This document shows, in pieces, positions 26,186 to 34,829 of a stretch of 64,000 nucleotides of DNA. Position 1 is the stretch's first letter. Every line of letters begins with the position of its first letter. The stretch spans positions 372,001-436,000 of the forward strand of contig NZ_JABRWJ010000004.1 of the NCBI RefSeq assembly GCF_013266755.1, read 5' to 3'. A program made the position numbers and the translations under genes. Under the pieces are notes generated by a model. The model worked only from the letters and a program-made list of their open reading frames with translations, ran no database searches and was not told the DNA's origin. This DNA comes from Pseudaquabacterium terrae. Lineage in GTDB: Bacteria; Pseudomonadota; Gammaproteobacteria; Burkholderiales; Burkholderiaceae_C.

Positions 26186-26689
26186 ATGTCGATCCATCCG
26201 ACGGGCGCGCAGCACACGGCGGCGCCCGATGCGCTGCGAGCGCTGCAGGCCGACCACCGCGAGATCGAGACGCTGTTCCAGCAGTACGCCGCACTGGTCA
26301 AGGCCGACGCGCCGGACCCGCAGCGCGAGGAGCTCGCCGGGCGCATCTGCACGCTGCTGGTGGCCCATGCCGGCGTCGAGGAAGAGATCCTGTACCCGGC
26401 CGCGCGCAGCGTGCTCGACCGGCAGGACCCGGTCGACCGCGCCGAAGTCGAACACCAGGCGCTCGACGAGCTGGTCGGCAAGATCCTGGCGATGTCGGCC
26501 GACGACCCGCTGTACGACGCGACGGTGCAGGTGCTCGACGACTACGTGCGGCATCACGTCGCCGAGGAAGAGCAGCGCCTGTTCCCGCTGCTGCGCGAGA
26601 CCGAGCTCGATGTCGCCGCGCTCGGCCGCGAGATCGAGCGCCGCAAGCAGGAGCTGCTGACGACGCTCGAGGTGGCGCTCGAGGGATAA
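26186..26689 (+). CDS. hemerythrin HHE cation-binding domain protein
   Basis: 167 residues. Helices carry the expected ligands: ALQADHREIETLFQQYAAL (His), LLVAHAGVEEEILYPAAR (His and Glu), EVEHQALDEL (His) and DYVRHHVAEEEQRLFPLL (His, Glu). This is a non-heme di-iron four-helix bundle binding O2, NO or iron. It is first in an operon with the PoxB-like gene 39 nt downstream, so a link to oxygen or redox stress is reasonable. Confidence 0.9.
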   Translation: MSIHPTGAQHTAAPDALRALQADHREIETLFQQYAALVKADAPDPQREELAGRICTLLVAHAGVEEEILYPAARSVLDRQDPVDRAEVEHQALDELVGKILAMSADDPLYDATVQVLDDYVRHHVAEEEQRLFPLLRETELDVAALGREIERRKQELLTTLEVALEG

Positions 26690-26728
26690 CGCGTCGGGGA
26701 CGCGTCCCGCACCCGATGGAGCCCGCCG

Positions 26729-28546
26729 ATGGCCCGGACCGTCGCCGACCAGCTGGTCCAACGCCTCGCCGAATGGGGCGTGCACCGCATCTTCGGCTAT
26801 CCCGGTGACGGCATCACCGGCCTGACCGCGGCGATTCACCGCGCCGGGCCCGAGCAGATGCAGTTCGTGCAGGCGCGGCACGAGGAGATGGCGGCCTTCA
26901 TGGCCTGCGGCCACGCCAAGTACAGCGGCACCGTGGGCGTGTGCATCGCGACCTCCGGGCCGGGGGCGATCCACCTGCTCAACGGCCTGTACGACGCGCG
27001 CATGGACCACCAGCCGGTGGTGGCGATCGTCGGCCAGCAGGCGCGCTCGGCGCTCGGCGGCGACTACCAGCAGGAGGTCGACCTGCTGAGCCTGTTCAAG
27101 GACGTGGCCAGCGAATTCGTGCAGCAGATCAGCGTTCCGGCCCAGCTGCGCCACGTCGTCGACCGTGCGCTGCGCATCGCGCTGGACCGCCGCTGCGTGA
27201 CCTGCATCATCGTGCCCAACGACGTGCAGGAATTGCCGGCGCTCACCGAGCTGCCGCACCAGCATGCGGTGCTGCATTCGGGCATCGGCCTGCAGTCCAA
27301 CGGCGCGCTGCCCGATGCGGCCTCGCTGCACGCCGCGGCCGAGGTGCTGAATGCCGGCGAGCGGGTCGCGATCCTGGTCGGCGCCGGCGCGCTGCAGGCC
27401 ACCGACGAGGTGCTGGCGGTGGCCGAGCGCCTGGGCGCCGGCATCGCCAAATCCCTGCTGGGCAAGGCCGTGGTGCCCGACGATCTGCCCTACGTCACCG
27501 GCGTGGCCGGCCTGGTCGGCACCGCGCCGAGCGCCGACATGATGCAGCACTGCGACACGCTGCTGATGATCGGCAGCCACTTCCCGTACACCGAGTTCCT
27601 GCCCGCCGAAGGCCAGGCGCGCGGCGTGCAGATCGACCGCGACGGCCGCCGCCTCGGCTTGCGTTTTCCGATGGAGGTCAACCTGGTCGGCGACAGCGCC
27701 GCGACGCTGCGCGAGCTGCTGCCGCTGTTGAAGCTCAAGACCGACCGGCGCTGGGCCGAGCGCATCGCGCAGCAGGTGCACACCTGGTGGCGCGTGCTCG
27801 AGAACCGCGCCCACACGCCGGCCGAGCCGGTCAATCCGCAGCGCGTGTTCTGGGAGCTCTCGCCGCGGCTGCCGGACGATTGCATGCTGAGCTGCGACAC
27901 CGGCACCGCCGCGGTCTGGTTTGCGCGTGACCTGAAGCTCAGGCGCGGCATGCTGGCCTCGCTGTCGGGCGGGCTGGCGTCGATGGGCAATGCGCTGCCG
28001 TATGCGATCGCCGCCAAGTACGCCCATCCGTCGCGGCCGGCGATCGCGCTGGTCGGCGACGGCGCGATGCAGATGAACGGTCTCAATGCGCTGCTGACGA
28101 TCGCCAAGGTGTGGCGCGAATGGCGCGATCCGCGGCTGGTCGTGCTGGTGCTCGACAACCACGACCTGAACTTGGTCACCTGGGAACAGCGCGCCGCCGG
28201 GCAGCCGAAGTTCGAGGCCTCGCAGCGCTTGCCGGAGTTTCCGTACGCCGCTTATGCGCGGCTGATCGGGCTCGAGGGCATCGAGGTCGACCGCCCCGAC
28301 GACATCGGCCAGGCCTGGGACGCGGCGCTGCGCTGCAGGCGGCCGGTGCTGCTGGAAATTGAAACCGATCCCAACGTGCCGCCGACGCCGCCGCAGGTCG
28401 GGGCCGAGCAGTTTCGCGCTTATGCAGCGGCCTTGCTGCGCGGCGATCCCGAGGGCTTGAAGTCGGTGATCGGCGCCGCGCGCGACTGGTGGGCCGCGCT
28501 GGTGCCGGCGAGTCACCACGTGCCGCCGCGGCCGCGCGTGCGATGA
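26729..28546 (+). CDS. thiamine-pyrophosphate enzyme, PoxB-like (pyruvate:quinone oxidoreductase type)
   Basis: 605 residues with all three domains of the family. The N-terminal TPP half has the active Glu in QARHEEMAAFMA, the central domain VAILVGAGALQATDEVLAVAE follows, and the C-terminal TPP-binding motif is GDGAMQMNG...DNHDLN. It resembles PoxB and related acetolactate-synthase-like enzymes of stress operons that take pyruvate to acetate and CO2, but the substrate is not proven. It lacks the amphipathic C-terminal membrane helix typical of E. coli PoxB as far as I can see. Cotranscribed with hemerythrin. Confidence 0.88.
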   Translation: MARTVADQLVQRLAEWGVHRIFGYPGDGITGLTAAIHRAGPEQMQFVQARHEEMAAFMACGHAKYSGTVGVCIATSGPGAIHLLNGLYDARMDHQPVVAIVGQQARSALGGDYQQEVDLLSLFKDVASEFVQQISVPAQLRHVVDRALRIALDRRCVTCIIVPNDVQELPALTELPHQHAVLHSGIGLQSNGALPDAASLHAAAEVLNAGERVAILVGAGALQATDEVLAVAERLGAGIAKSLLGKAVVPDDLPYVTGVAGLVGTAPSADMMQHCDTLLMIGSHFPYTEFLPAEGQARGVQIDRDGRRLGLRFPMEVNLVGDSAATLRELLPLLKLKTDRRWAERIAQQVHTWWRVLENRAHTPAEPVNPQRVFWELSPRLPDDCMLSCDTGTAAVWFARDLKLRRGMLASLSGGLASMGNALPYAIAAKYAHPSRPAIALVGDGAMQMNGLNALLTIAKVWREWRDPRLVVLVLDNHDLNLVTWEQRAAGQPKFEASQRLPEFPYAAYARLIGLEGIEVDRPDDIGQAWDAALRCRRPVLLEIETDPNVPPTPPQVGAEQFRAYAAALLRGDPEGLKSVIGAARDWWAALVPASHHVPPRPRVR

Positions 28547-28574
28547 CAACCGGTTACGGCGACACACCCCGCAT

Positions 28575-28590
28575 GGGCACACCCTTTGCC
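28575..28590 (+). promoter_or_regulatory. sigma-54 type promoter for the catalase-fold gene
   Basis: GGGCACACCCTTTGCC, GG at 28576-28577 and GC at 28588-28589. The predicted start is about 28601, 31 nt before the ATG at 28632. Confidence 0.7.
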
Positions 28591-28631
28591 CTTGGGGTCG
28601 GACGCACTCTGTGCCAACCGACCGAGCATCC

Positions 28632-30455
28632 ATGTCCGACAGCCCGCCCACCCGCTCCGATGCCGCCCGCCTGCCGACCGGCCTGCGCATGCCGGCGATC
28701 GACTACCGGCCGCTGGCGCCGCTGTCACAGGTCGACAGCGACTGGAGCACGCTGGACAGCGGGATGACCCCGCTCGCCGACGAATCGAGCCCGCCCTGGC
28801 TCGGCCTGCAGCTGCCGGAAAGCGTCAGTGCCTGGGGCCACTTCGAATGCCGCGCGTCGCTGCAGGCGCTGACCTCGTCGGCGGCGTTTCGCCACGCCGG
28901 CCAGCGCACGCCGGTGCAGGTGCGCTTCGCGCGCTGCGGCGATGCCGCGGCGGCCGACAGTGCGCGCGGTGCGCGGCGCTTCGTCGTGCGCTTCGGCGCC
29001 GAGCCCGGCGGCACGCCGGGCTGGCCGCTGCCGGGCTGCAGCCTGCCGCTGGCGCCGGACACCCCCACCTCGCTGACGCCGCCGGCCGACAGCGCGCCGC
29101 TCGCGCCGTGGCTGTGGCTGATGAGCGACCGCGCGCTGCCGCGCAGCTACCGGATGATGCAGGGCTTCGGCATGCAGACCTTCCGGCTCGAGCATGCCAG
29201 CGGCGAGGCGGTCTATGCGCGCTTCCACTGGCTGCCGGCGGCCGGCACGCACGCGCTGGCCGCCGACGAGGCCGACCAGCTGGCGCGGGCCGATCCGCAG
29301 TTCCTGCGCCATGACCTGGCCGAAGCGATCGTCGCCGGCGCCTTCCCGCGCTGGCAGCTCGCGCTGCAGGTCTTCGGCGAACGCCAGGCCAACAGCTTCG
29401 ACTTCGACCCCTTCGATACGAGCCGGATGCTGCCGGAGGACCGCGTGCCGCTGCGCGGGATCGGCTGGCTGGTGCTGAACCGGCTGGCCCACGACGACGA
29501 GGCCGATGCCGAGCTCGAAACGCTGGCCGACCCGGCCGAGGCCGACGGCGACGACACAGCCGCCGTCACCGGCATCGTGCCCTGCCACAGCCTGCCGCCG
29601 AGCCCGGCCGAGCGCATGCGCCGGGACCTGATCCAGGCGCGCTTGTTCTGGCGCAGCCAGAGCCGCGTCGAGCAGACGCACCTGATCGCCGCCTGCCGCG
29701 CGGCGATCGGGCCGACGGCACCCGCGCCGCCGCGCAGCCACCTGCTGGAGCGGCTGGCTGAAGTCGATCCGGCGCTGGCCAGCGCGCTGTCCGGCGCCAG
29801 CATGCGGCGCAGCGGCGCGCTGCTGCGCGGTGAGCCCGGCGCGGCATCGCATCCGGCGACCCAGGTGCAGCCGTCCTCGACCCTGTCGCTGCTGGCGCGG
29901 CCCGGCGAGCGCAGCGTGCGCATGCGCCGCATCGCGATGCTGCTGGCCGACGGCTACGAAACGCACAGCCTGCGCGCGGTGCAGCGCGCTCTGAGCGCGG
30001 CCGGTGCGCAGGTGCAATGCGTCGGCCCGCGCGCCGGCGCGGTGTGGTCGGCGGGCGGCGATTACACGTCGGTCGAGCTGAGCATCGACCTGGCGCCGTC
30101 GGCGCTGTGGGATGCCGTCGTGCTGCCCGAGGGCAGCCGCGCGCAAGCCGCGCTGGCGCGCTCGGACGATGCGCGCCGCTTCATCCTCGCGCAGTACCGC
30201 CACGGCAAGCCGATCCTGCAGCTCGGGCCGGGCAACGGCCTGCTGGTGCGCCTGGGCATTCCGCGCGCGCTGCCCGACGGCCGCGTCGATACCTCGCTGG
30301 TGCTGCGGCCGCAAGGCGATGTCGACGCTGCGAACCTCACGCGGCGCCAGATCAGCGCCTTCCTCGAAGCCTTGTCGCTGCCGCGGCGCTTCGATCGCGT
30401 GCCCGAGCCGGCGCCGCTGATTCCGGTGCGCTACCCGCGCTACTACGCGCGCTGA
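28632..30455 (+). CDS. large-subunit catalase homologue lacking heme-site residues
   Basis: 607 residues aligned by eye with KatE-type catalases. Conserved structural blocks remain: WGHFECRASLQALTSSAAF, RTPVQVRFARCGDAA, LWLMSDRALPRSYRMMQGFG, TFRLEHASGEAVYARFHWLP, LALQVFGERQANSFDFDPFD and LARLFW-like QARLFWRSQSRVEQTHLI. A C-terminal DJ-1-like domain follows (IAMLLADGYETHSLRAVQRAL, LQLGPGNGLLVRLGIP). The catalytic His block before WGHF, the Asn block (GNNxPVFF) and the R-x3-Y heme-ligand segment are missing, so catalase activity is unlikely. It may be a scaffold or a sensor. YihY-family gene follows 24 nt downstream. The Shine-Dalgarno is weak. Confidence 0.85.
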   Translation: MSDSPPTRSDAARLPTGLRMPAIDYRPLAPLSQVDSDWSTLDSGMTPLADESSPPWLGLQLPESVSAWGHFECRASLQALTSSAAFRHAGQRTPVQVRFARCGDAAAADSARGARRFVVRFGAEPGGTPGWPLPGCSLPLAPDTPTSLTPPADSAPLAPWLWLMSDRALPRSYRMMQGFGMQTFRLEHASGEAVYARFHWLPAAGTHALAADEADQLARADPQFLRHDLAEAIVAGAFPRWQLALQVFGERQANSFDFDPFDTSRMLPEDRVPLRGIGWLVLNRLAHDDEADAELETLADPAEADGDDTAAVTGIVPCHSLPPSPAERMRRDLIQARLFWRSQSRVEQTHLIAACRAAIGPTAPAPPRSHLLERLAEVDPALASALSGASMRRSGALLRGEPGAASHPATQVQPSSTLSLLARPGERSVRMRRIAMLLADGYETHSLRAVQRALSAAGAQVQCVGPRAGAVWSAGGDYTSVELSIDLAPSALWDAVVLPEGSRAQAALARSDDARRFILAQYRHGKPILQLGPGNGLLVRLGIPRALPDGRVDTSLVLRPQGDVDAANLTRRQISAFLEALSLPRRFDRVPEPAPLIPVRYPRYYAR

Positions 30456-30479
30456 ACGGCCCGGCCGAGGAGGCGCCCG

Positions 30480-31370
30480 ATGCGACCCTCCGAAGCCTGG
30501 GGCCTGCTGCGCGAGGCGGTGAACGCCTGGATCGAGGACCACGTGCCGAGCATGGGCGCGGCGCTGGCCTACTACACCGTGTTCTCGATCGCGCCGATGC
30601 TGCTGATCGCCATCGCGGTCGCAGGCCTGGTGTTCGGCGTCGATGCGGCGCGCGGCGAAATCGTCGCGCAGCTGCGCGGACTGATGGGCGAGGAGGGCGC
30701 ACGCGCGATCGAGGCGCTGGTCAAGAGCGCTGCCAAGCCGGTCGAGGGCCTCACCGCGACCGTCGTGGCAGCGCTGATGCTGCTGGTCGGCGCGACCACC
30801 GTCTTCGTCGAGCTGCAGAGCGCGCTCGACCGCATCTGGCGGGCGCCGGTGCAGCGCCACGAGGGCATCCTGGCGCTGCTGCGCTCGCGTTTGCTGTCCT
30901 TCGGCATGGTGATGGGCGTCGGCTTCCTGCTCACCGTTTCGCTGGTGCTGTCGGCCGCCGTCGCCGTGCTGGGCAAGTTCTGGGGCGCCCACCTCGGCGG
31001 CTGGCTGCTGGTGGCCGAGGCGCTGAACTTCGTGGTCGGGCTGGCGCTGGTGACGCTGATGTTCGGGCTGATCTACAAGATCATGCCGCGCGTGCCGGTG
31101 CGCTGGCGCGACGTCTGGATCGGCGCCGCCTTCACCGCCGTGCTGTTCGTGATCGGCAAGGCCCTGATTGGGCTGTACATCGGCCGCAGCGGCATCGCCT
31201 CGGGCTTCGGCGCCGCCGGCTCGCTGGTCGTGCTGCTGCTGTGGGTCTACTACTCGGCGCAGATCTTCCTGCTCGGTGCGGAATTCACGCGCATGGTGGC
31301 GCGCCGGCGCGCTCACCTGGCCATCCGGCGCGAGCCCGCTCAAAGCGGCATGCGCGCGTCGAGCTCGTAG
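30480..31370 (+). CDS. YihY/BrkB family inner-membrane protein
   Basis: 296 residues with six predicted membrane helices. The family signature VPSMGAALAYYTVFSIAPMLLI is at about residue 22, DRIWRAPVQRH near 118 and GAAGSLVVLLLWVYYSAQIFLLGAEFTRM at the end. The family was once called RNase BN and is now regarded as a transporter-like membrane protein of unknown role. Probably cotranscribed with the catalase-fold gene. The 3' end overlaps the minus-strand receiver gene by 31 nt. Confidence 0.92.
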   Translation: MRPSEAWGLLREAVNAWIEDHVPSMGAALAYYTVFSIAPMLLIAIAVAGLVFGVDAARGEIVAQLRGLMGEEGARAIEALVKSAAKPVEGLTATVVAALMLLVGATTVFVELQSALDRIWRAPVQRHEGILALLRSRLLSFGMVMGVGFLLTVSLVLSAAVAVLGKFWGAHLGGWLLVAEALNFVVGLALVTLMFGLIYKIMPRVPVRWRDVWIGAAFTAVLFVIGKALIGLYIGRSGIASGFGAAGSLVVLLLWVYYSAQIFLLGAEFTRMVARRRAHLAIRREPAQSGMRASSS

Positions 31371-31804
31371 CCGGTCTGCGGCGGGTGGTCCATGAAGTCG
31401 ATCACCAGCATGCGCTGCGCTGCCCACGCGACGACCATGGCCAGCTCATCCTGCTGGATCGGCTTGTGCAGGAACAGGTCGAAGCCGGCGACGCGACAGC
31501 GCGCTTCGTCGGCCGGATCGGTCGATGCGGTGCAGCAGACGAACAGCGTGGCCGGGTGGACCAGCTCGAGGCGGCGGGCTTCGAGCAGCGCCTCGCAGCC
31601 GTCGAGGCCCGGCATGCGCAGGTCGATCACCGCCGCCGCCGGTTTGAACACCTGCATCTGATGCAGGCCGACCTCGGCGCCGAAGGCGACCACGGTCCTG
31701 GCGCCGCTCATTTCGAACAGCCCCGCCAGTGCCACCGCCGAATCGGGATCGTCGTCGACGATCAGGATGCGTGGGCACGGGTCGTGATCGGCACCGTCAT
31801 GCAT
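31340..31804 (-). CDS. single-domain response regulator
   Basis: 154 residues, essentially one receiver domain: acidic pocket ILIVDDDPDS, phosphoacceptor in VIDLRMPGLDG, Thr/Ala CCTAS and conserved Lys FLHKPI. The last 25 residues (RMLVIDFMDHPPQTGYELDARMPL) form a short tail without a recognised output domain. It likely works as a phosphate shuttle or sink for hybrid kinases. A sigma-54-like element lies 37 nt upstream. Confidence 0.9.
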   Translation of the reverse strand: MHDGADHDPCPRILIVDDDPDSAVALAGLFEMSGARTVVAFGAEVGLHQMQVFKPAAAVIDLRMPGLDGCEALLEARRLELVHPATLFVCCTASTDPADEARCRVAGFDLFLHKPIQQDELAMVVAWAAQRMLVIDFMDHPPQTGYELDARMPL

Positions 31805-31840
31805 GGCGAGGTTCCCGACGTGTCAAAACGAAACGACGCG

Positions 31841-31856
31841 GGCAAGCCGCGTGCCT
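31841..31856 (-). promoter_or_regulatory. sigma-54 type promoter for the single-domain regulator
   Basis: Minus strand AGGCACGCGGCTTGCC. The predicted start is about 31830, with a 26-nt leader and GGGAA before the ATG at 31804. Confidence 0.75.
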
Positions 31857-31890
31857 GCCGCCTGCCCGCGTCGCGCCGGGGGGAGCGCTG

Positions 31891-32343
31891 TCAGCTGGCG
31901 GCCCGCGCTTCGTCGCGCAGGCGCTTGATCTGGTCGTGGTTGCGCTTGACACCTTCGGACTGGCGCAGCACCAGCGCGCGCACGTCTTCCGGCAGGTCTT
32001 CCTGCAGCGCCTTGCGGTAGCGGTTGACCGCCAGGTCTTCGCCGCGCTCGCATTCCTCGAGGATCGCCTCGTTGTCGAAGTCGGTGAGCTTGGTGCGCAT
32101 CGCGACCCAGCCGCGGTGCAGCGCGCCGCCGATGCTGCCGCTTTGCTGCGGCTTGCCGCCGAAGCGGGTGACGTGCACCTGCAGCTCGTCGATGGCCTGC
32201 TTGCATTCGTCGGCACGGGCGAGCAGGAGCGTGCGCAGCGCATCGGTGCGCGCGTATTCGGCCGACGTGCGGAAGCCGTACTCGCCGTCCTTGCTGGTTT
32301 CGATCAAGTCGTTCAGAACGTCGATGACGTCGTCGTTGTCCAT
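31891..32343 (-). CDS. DUF2383 / PA2169-family four-helix protein (paralog 2)
   Basis: 150 residues. Helix 1 VLNDLIETSKDGEYGFRTSAEYA, helix 2 LLLARADECKQAIDELQVHV, the GGKPQQSGSIGGALHRGW turn, and helices EAILEECERGEDLAVNRYRKAL and LRQSEGVKRNHDQIKRL match the PA2169 ferritin-like family. It is the most canonical of the three paralogs here. GGAAGAG precedes the ATG. Its own sigma-54-like element lies 70 nt upstream, beyond which are the 78-bp tandem repeats. Confidence 0.9.
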   Translation of the reverse strand: MDNDDVIDVLNDLIETSKDGEYGFRTSAEYARTDALRTLLLARADECKQAIDELQVHVTRFGGKPQQSGSIGGALHRGWVAMRTKLTDFDNEAILEECERGEDLAVNRYRKALQEDLPEDVRALVLRQSEGVKRNHDQIKRLRDEARAAS

Positions 32344-32411
32344 GGTCTCTTCCTTTCGCCTGGCAGGCTGAAGTGGAACGGTCCGGAACGCATTCCGGGT
32401 GCCCTCGGATG

Positions 32412-32427
32412 GGCAGTCGGCGTGCCC
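32412..32427 (-). promoter_or_regulatory. sigma-54 type promoter for DUF2383 paralog 2
   Basis: Minus strand GGGCACGCCGACTGCC, CTGC in place of TTGC. The predicted start is about 32401, a 58-nt leader. Confidence 0.65.
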
Positions 32428-32460
32428 AGGCGCGGTCGTCGCCCGCCTGCGCTGCGTCAG

Positions 32461-32616
32461 GCGGCGCAGGGCCGCTCCCAAGCCGCCTGAGCGCCCCTTG
32501 GGGGCCGCGAACGAAGTGAGCTGGGGGCCGGCATGACGGCGGCGCAGGGCCGCTCCCAAGCCGCCTGAGCGCCCCTCGGGGGCCGCGAACGAAGTGAGCT
32601 GGGGGCCGACATGACG
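32461..32616. repeat. 78-bp tandem direct repeat, two copies
   Basis: Copies at 32461-32538 and 32539-32616 differ at only two or three positions. Each contains a GC-rich module (CCTTGGGGGCCGCGAACGAA type) that I recognise as a recurrent intergenic element in Burkholderiales. They separate DUF2383 paralogs 2 and 3. Confidence 0.85.
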
Positions 32617-33069
32617 TCAGACGGTGCTGCGCAGCCGTTCGTGCAGCTCGTGCAGCCGTTCGCGATCGTGGCGGATGGTCTCGCACTGGGCCTCGATCAG
32701 CGTGTGCACGCTGTCGGGCAGGGTCGCGCGCAGCAGGCTGTCGAAATGCAGCTCGGCGCAGGTATCGATGCGTTCGCAGGACTCGATCAGCACCAGGTCC
32801 GGCTGGCCGCTCAAGGCGCAGCGCACGGCCGCCCAGCTCAGCCGCAGATCGCCGGCGGCGGTGCCGCCTTCGCGTGGCAGGCCGCCGTGCTGCGTCATCT
32901 GCTGCTGCAGGTGCATCGCCGCGCGGCGGCTGTCGAGCGCCCGCCGCTGCAGCATCACGTGCAGCGCGAAGCTGCGCGAGCGCCGCGCGCCGTAGGCGAA
33001 GGTGGCCTCGCTGTCCTTGCACAAGCCGATCAGGCCGTTCAGCGTTTCGCGAATGTCGACCAGCATCAT
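32617..33069 (-). CDS. DUF2383-like four-helix protein (paralog 3, divergent)
   Basis: 150 residues, the same helical pattern and length as paralog 2 (MMLVDIRETLNGLIGLCKDS, RRALDSRRAAMHLQQQMTQHGG, LIESCERIDTCAELHFDSLLR, CETIRHDRERLHELHERL) but with poor conservation of the central turn and fewer acidic residues at helix ends. The ATG at 33069 follows AAGGGGG. It probably arose from duplication of its neighbour, with divergence of the putative metal site. Confidence 0.82.
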   Translation of the reverse strand: MMLVDIRETLNGLIGLCKDSEATFAYGARRSRSFALHVMLQRRALDSRRAAMHLQQQMTQHGGLPREGGTAAGDLRLSWAAVRCALSGQPDLVLIESCERIDTCAELHFDSLLRATLPDSVHTLIEAQCETIRHDRERLHELHERLRSTV

Positions 33070-33143
33070 GGGAGCCCCCTTGAAGGACGTGCGGCTGCGC
33101 TGCCGCAGGAGCATTCGGCGGGCCTGGGCCGTGTAAACGCGGC

Positions 33144-33160
33144 GGGCATGTGGATTGCCT
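33144..33160. promoter_or_regulatory. near-palindromic sigma-54 type element between divergent genes
   Basis: Plus strand GGGCATGTGGATTGCCT (start about 33170, for the epimerase-like gene at 33234). Minus strand AGGCAATCCACATGCCC (start about 33134, for DUF2383 paralog 3 at 33069). Both leaders are about 64 nt; the plus orientation has the better -12. Confidence 0.65.
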
Positions 33161-33233
33161 GACGCGGGGTTGGACGCTGCGGGAGGGCATGCGTGAACTC
33201 GAATGACCCGCGGGCCGCTTGCGGCCATCGCCC

Positions 33234-34547
33234 ATGAGGATCCTGTTGACCGGCGCGACCGGTTTCATCGGCAGCCGGCTGCTGGCCGCGCTGCAATTGC
33301 GCGGCCACGAGGTCTGGTGCGCCGGCCGGCGAGCGCCGCCGCTGACGATCGGCTTCCTGCCGATCGATTTCAGCCGCGCGCTGGCCAAGGACGACTGGCT
33401 GCCGCTGGTGCGCGACGCCGATGTCGTGATCAACACCGTCGGCCTGTTCCGCGAGCACGGCACGCAGAGCTTCGAGCGGCTGCACGAGCAGGCGCCATGC
33501 GCGCTCTTCGATGCCTGTGTCGAGGCCGGCGTGCCGCGGGTCGTGCAGCTGTCGGCGCTCGGTGTCGAGCGGCGGCGCAGCGCCTACCAGCGCAGCAAGC
33601 ACACGGCCGACGCCTACCTGCTGGCCTTGCCGCTGGACGGCATCGTCGTGCAGCCGTCGCTGGTCTTCGGCGCCGACGGCGCGAGCTCCGCACGCTTGCT
33701 GACGCTGGCGGCGATGCCGCTGCTGCCACTGCCGGCCGGCGGCGGCCAGCCGGTGCAGCCGGTGCACGTCGACGATGTCGTCGAGGCCCTGTGCGCGCTG
33801 GTCGAGGCGCCGGCGGTGCCGGGCGCCGGCCGCACCGTGCCGCTGGTCGGCCCGCGGCCGCTGAGCCTGCGCCGCTACCTGCTGATGCTGCGCGGCGCGC
33901 TCGGCCTGAAGCCGACGCTGGCGCTGCGCGTGCCGGCCTGGCTGGTGACGCTGGCCGCCTGCTGGGGCGAGGTGCGCGGCCAGGCGCTGCTCGACCGCGG
34001 CGCGTGGACGATGTTGCAGCAAGGCAGCGTCGGCCCGGCGGTCGCGATCCACTGGCTGCTCGGCCAGCCGCCGCGCGAGGCCGGCGATTTCCTGATCGGC
34101 GAGCCGCTGGCCGCGCTGCGCCTGCAGGCGCGGCTGGGTTGGCTGCTGCCGCTGCTGCGGCTGGCGCTGGCAATGGTGTGGATCGTCACCGGCCTGCTGT
34201 CCTTGGGCCTGTTCCCGCGCGACGAGAGCTACGCGCTGCTCGCCGACACCGGCATCGCCACCGCCGTGCAGCCGCTGCTGCTGTTCGGCGCGGCCGGGCT
34301 CGACCTCGCCTTCGGGCTGGCCACGCTGTGGCCGCCGAACAGTGCACGCTGGCGCGCCCGGCTGTGGCTCGCGCAGATGGCGTTCATCGGCAGCACCATG
34401 CTGATCATCGCGATGCGGCTGCCGGCGTTCTTGCTGCATCCCTTCGGCCCCTTGCTGAAGAATTTGCCGATGCTCGCGATCCTGGTGCTGCTGTACCTGC
34501 ACGAGCGCGACTCGGGCGCGCCGACCGGGCGCGCCGCGCCCGCCTGA
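33234..34547 (+). CDS. NAD-dependent epimerase/SDR-like protein with DoxX-like membrane domain
   Basis: 437 residues. An extended-SDR Rossmann start (MRILLTGATGFIGSRLLAAL), YQRSKHTAD (a Tyr-x3-Lys catalytic pair) and a substrate part up to about 290 are followed by four membrane helices (LRLALAMVWIVTGLLSLGLF, AVQPLLLFGAAGLDLAFGLATLW, MAFIGSTMLIIAMRLPAFLL, MLAILVLLYLHE) of DoxX-like type. The fusion is known in proteobacteria, with unknown substrate. The ATG at 33234 is preferred over a TTG 15 nt upstream. Confidence 0.88.
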   Translation: MRILLTGATGFIGSRLLAALQLRGHEVWCAGRRAPPLTIGFLPIDFSRALAKDDWLPLVRDADVVINTVGLFREHGTQSFERLHEQAPCALFDACVEAGVPRVVQLSALGVERRRSAYQRSKHTADAYLLALPLDGIVVQPSLVFGADGASSARLLTLAAMPLLPLPAGGGQPVQPVHVDDVVEALCALVEAPAVPGAGRTVPLVGPRPLSLRRYLLMLRGALGLKPTLALRVPAWLVTLAACWGEVRGQALLDRGAWTMLQQGSVGPAVAIHWLLGQPPREAGDFLIGEPLAALRLQARLGWLLPLLRLALAMVWIVTGLLSLGLFPRDESYALLADTGIATAVQPLLLFGAAGLDLAFGLATLWPPNSARWRARLWLAQMAFIGSTMLIIAMRLPAFLLHPFGPLLKNLPMLAILVLLYLHERDSGAPTGRAAPA

Positions 34548-34790
34548 AGCGGTGCAAAAGGGGTGGGGTGCCGGCCTCGCGAGCCCCACGGCACGGATCC
34601 CATCGGTCTTCCGAATATGGCAAGCACAGCAGCGAGGCTGCAGGTCGACTGGGCTAGGCTGTCGTGCAGCGTCGGTGTGCGATTCGTCGGACGATGGTGG
34701 TCGGGAGGTCAGGAAGCCGGCACGTGAGCGACAGGGCAACGGGCGTGCCCACGCGCGCGGCCGCGACCTAGCGAGCGAAAGGTGCGGCGC
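34548..34790. other. gene-free stretch
   Basis: About 240 bp after the epimerase-like gene without a convincing ORF or hairpin. GGGTGGGGTGCCGG and its near complement CCCCACGGCAC (34568-34600) could fold weakly. Otherwise I see nothing here until the promoter-like site at 34791. Confidence 0.4.
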
Positions 34791-34806
34791 AGGCACGCCG
34801 CCTGCA
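34791..34806 (+). promoter_or_regulatory. sigma-54 type promoter for CinA-like gene
   Basis: AGGCACGCCGCCTGCA, GG at 34792-34793, GC at 34804-34805. The predicted start is about 34817, with a 13-nt leader just long enough to hold GAGGAG before the ATG at 34830. Confidence 0.65.
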
Positions 34807-34829
34807 GAGAGCGGCGCGAGGAGCCCGCG

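Noticed and set aside
28632-30455. Calling this gene an active catalase
   Set aside because: The His, Asn and heme-Tyr segments needed for catalase activity are missing from the translation although flanking blocks align.
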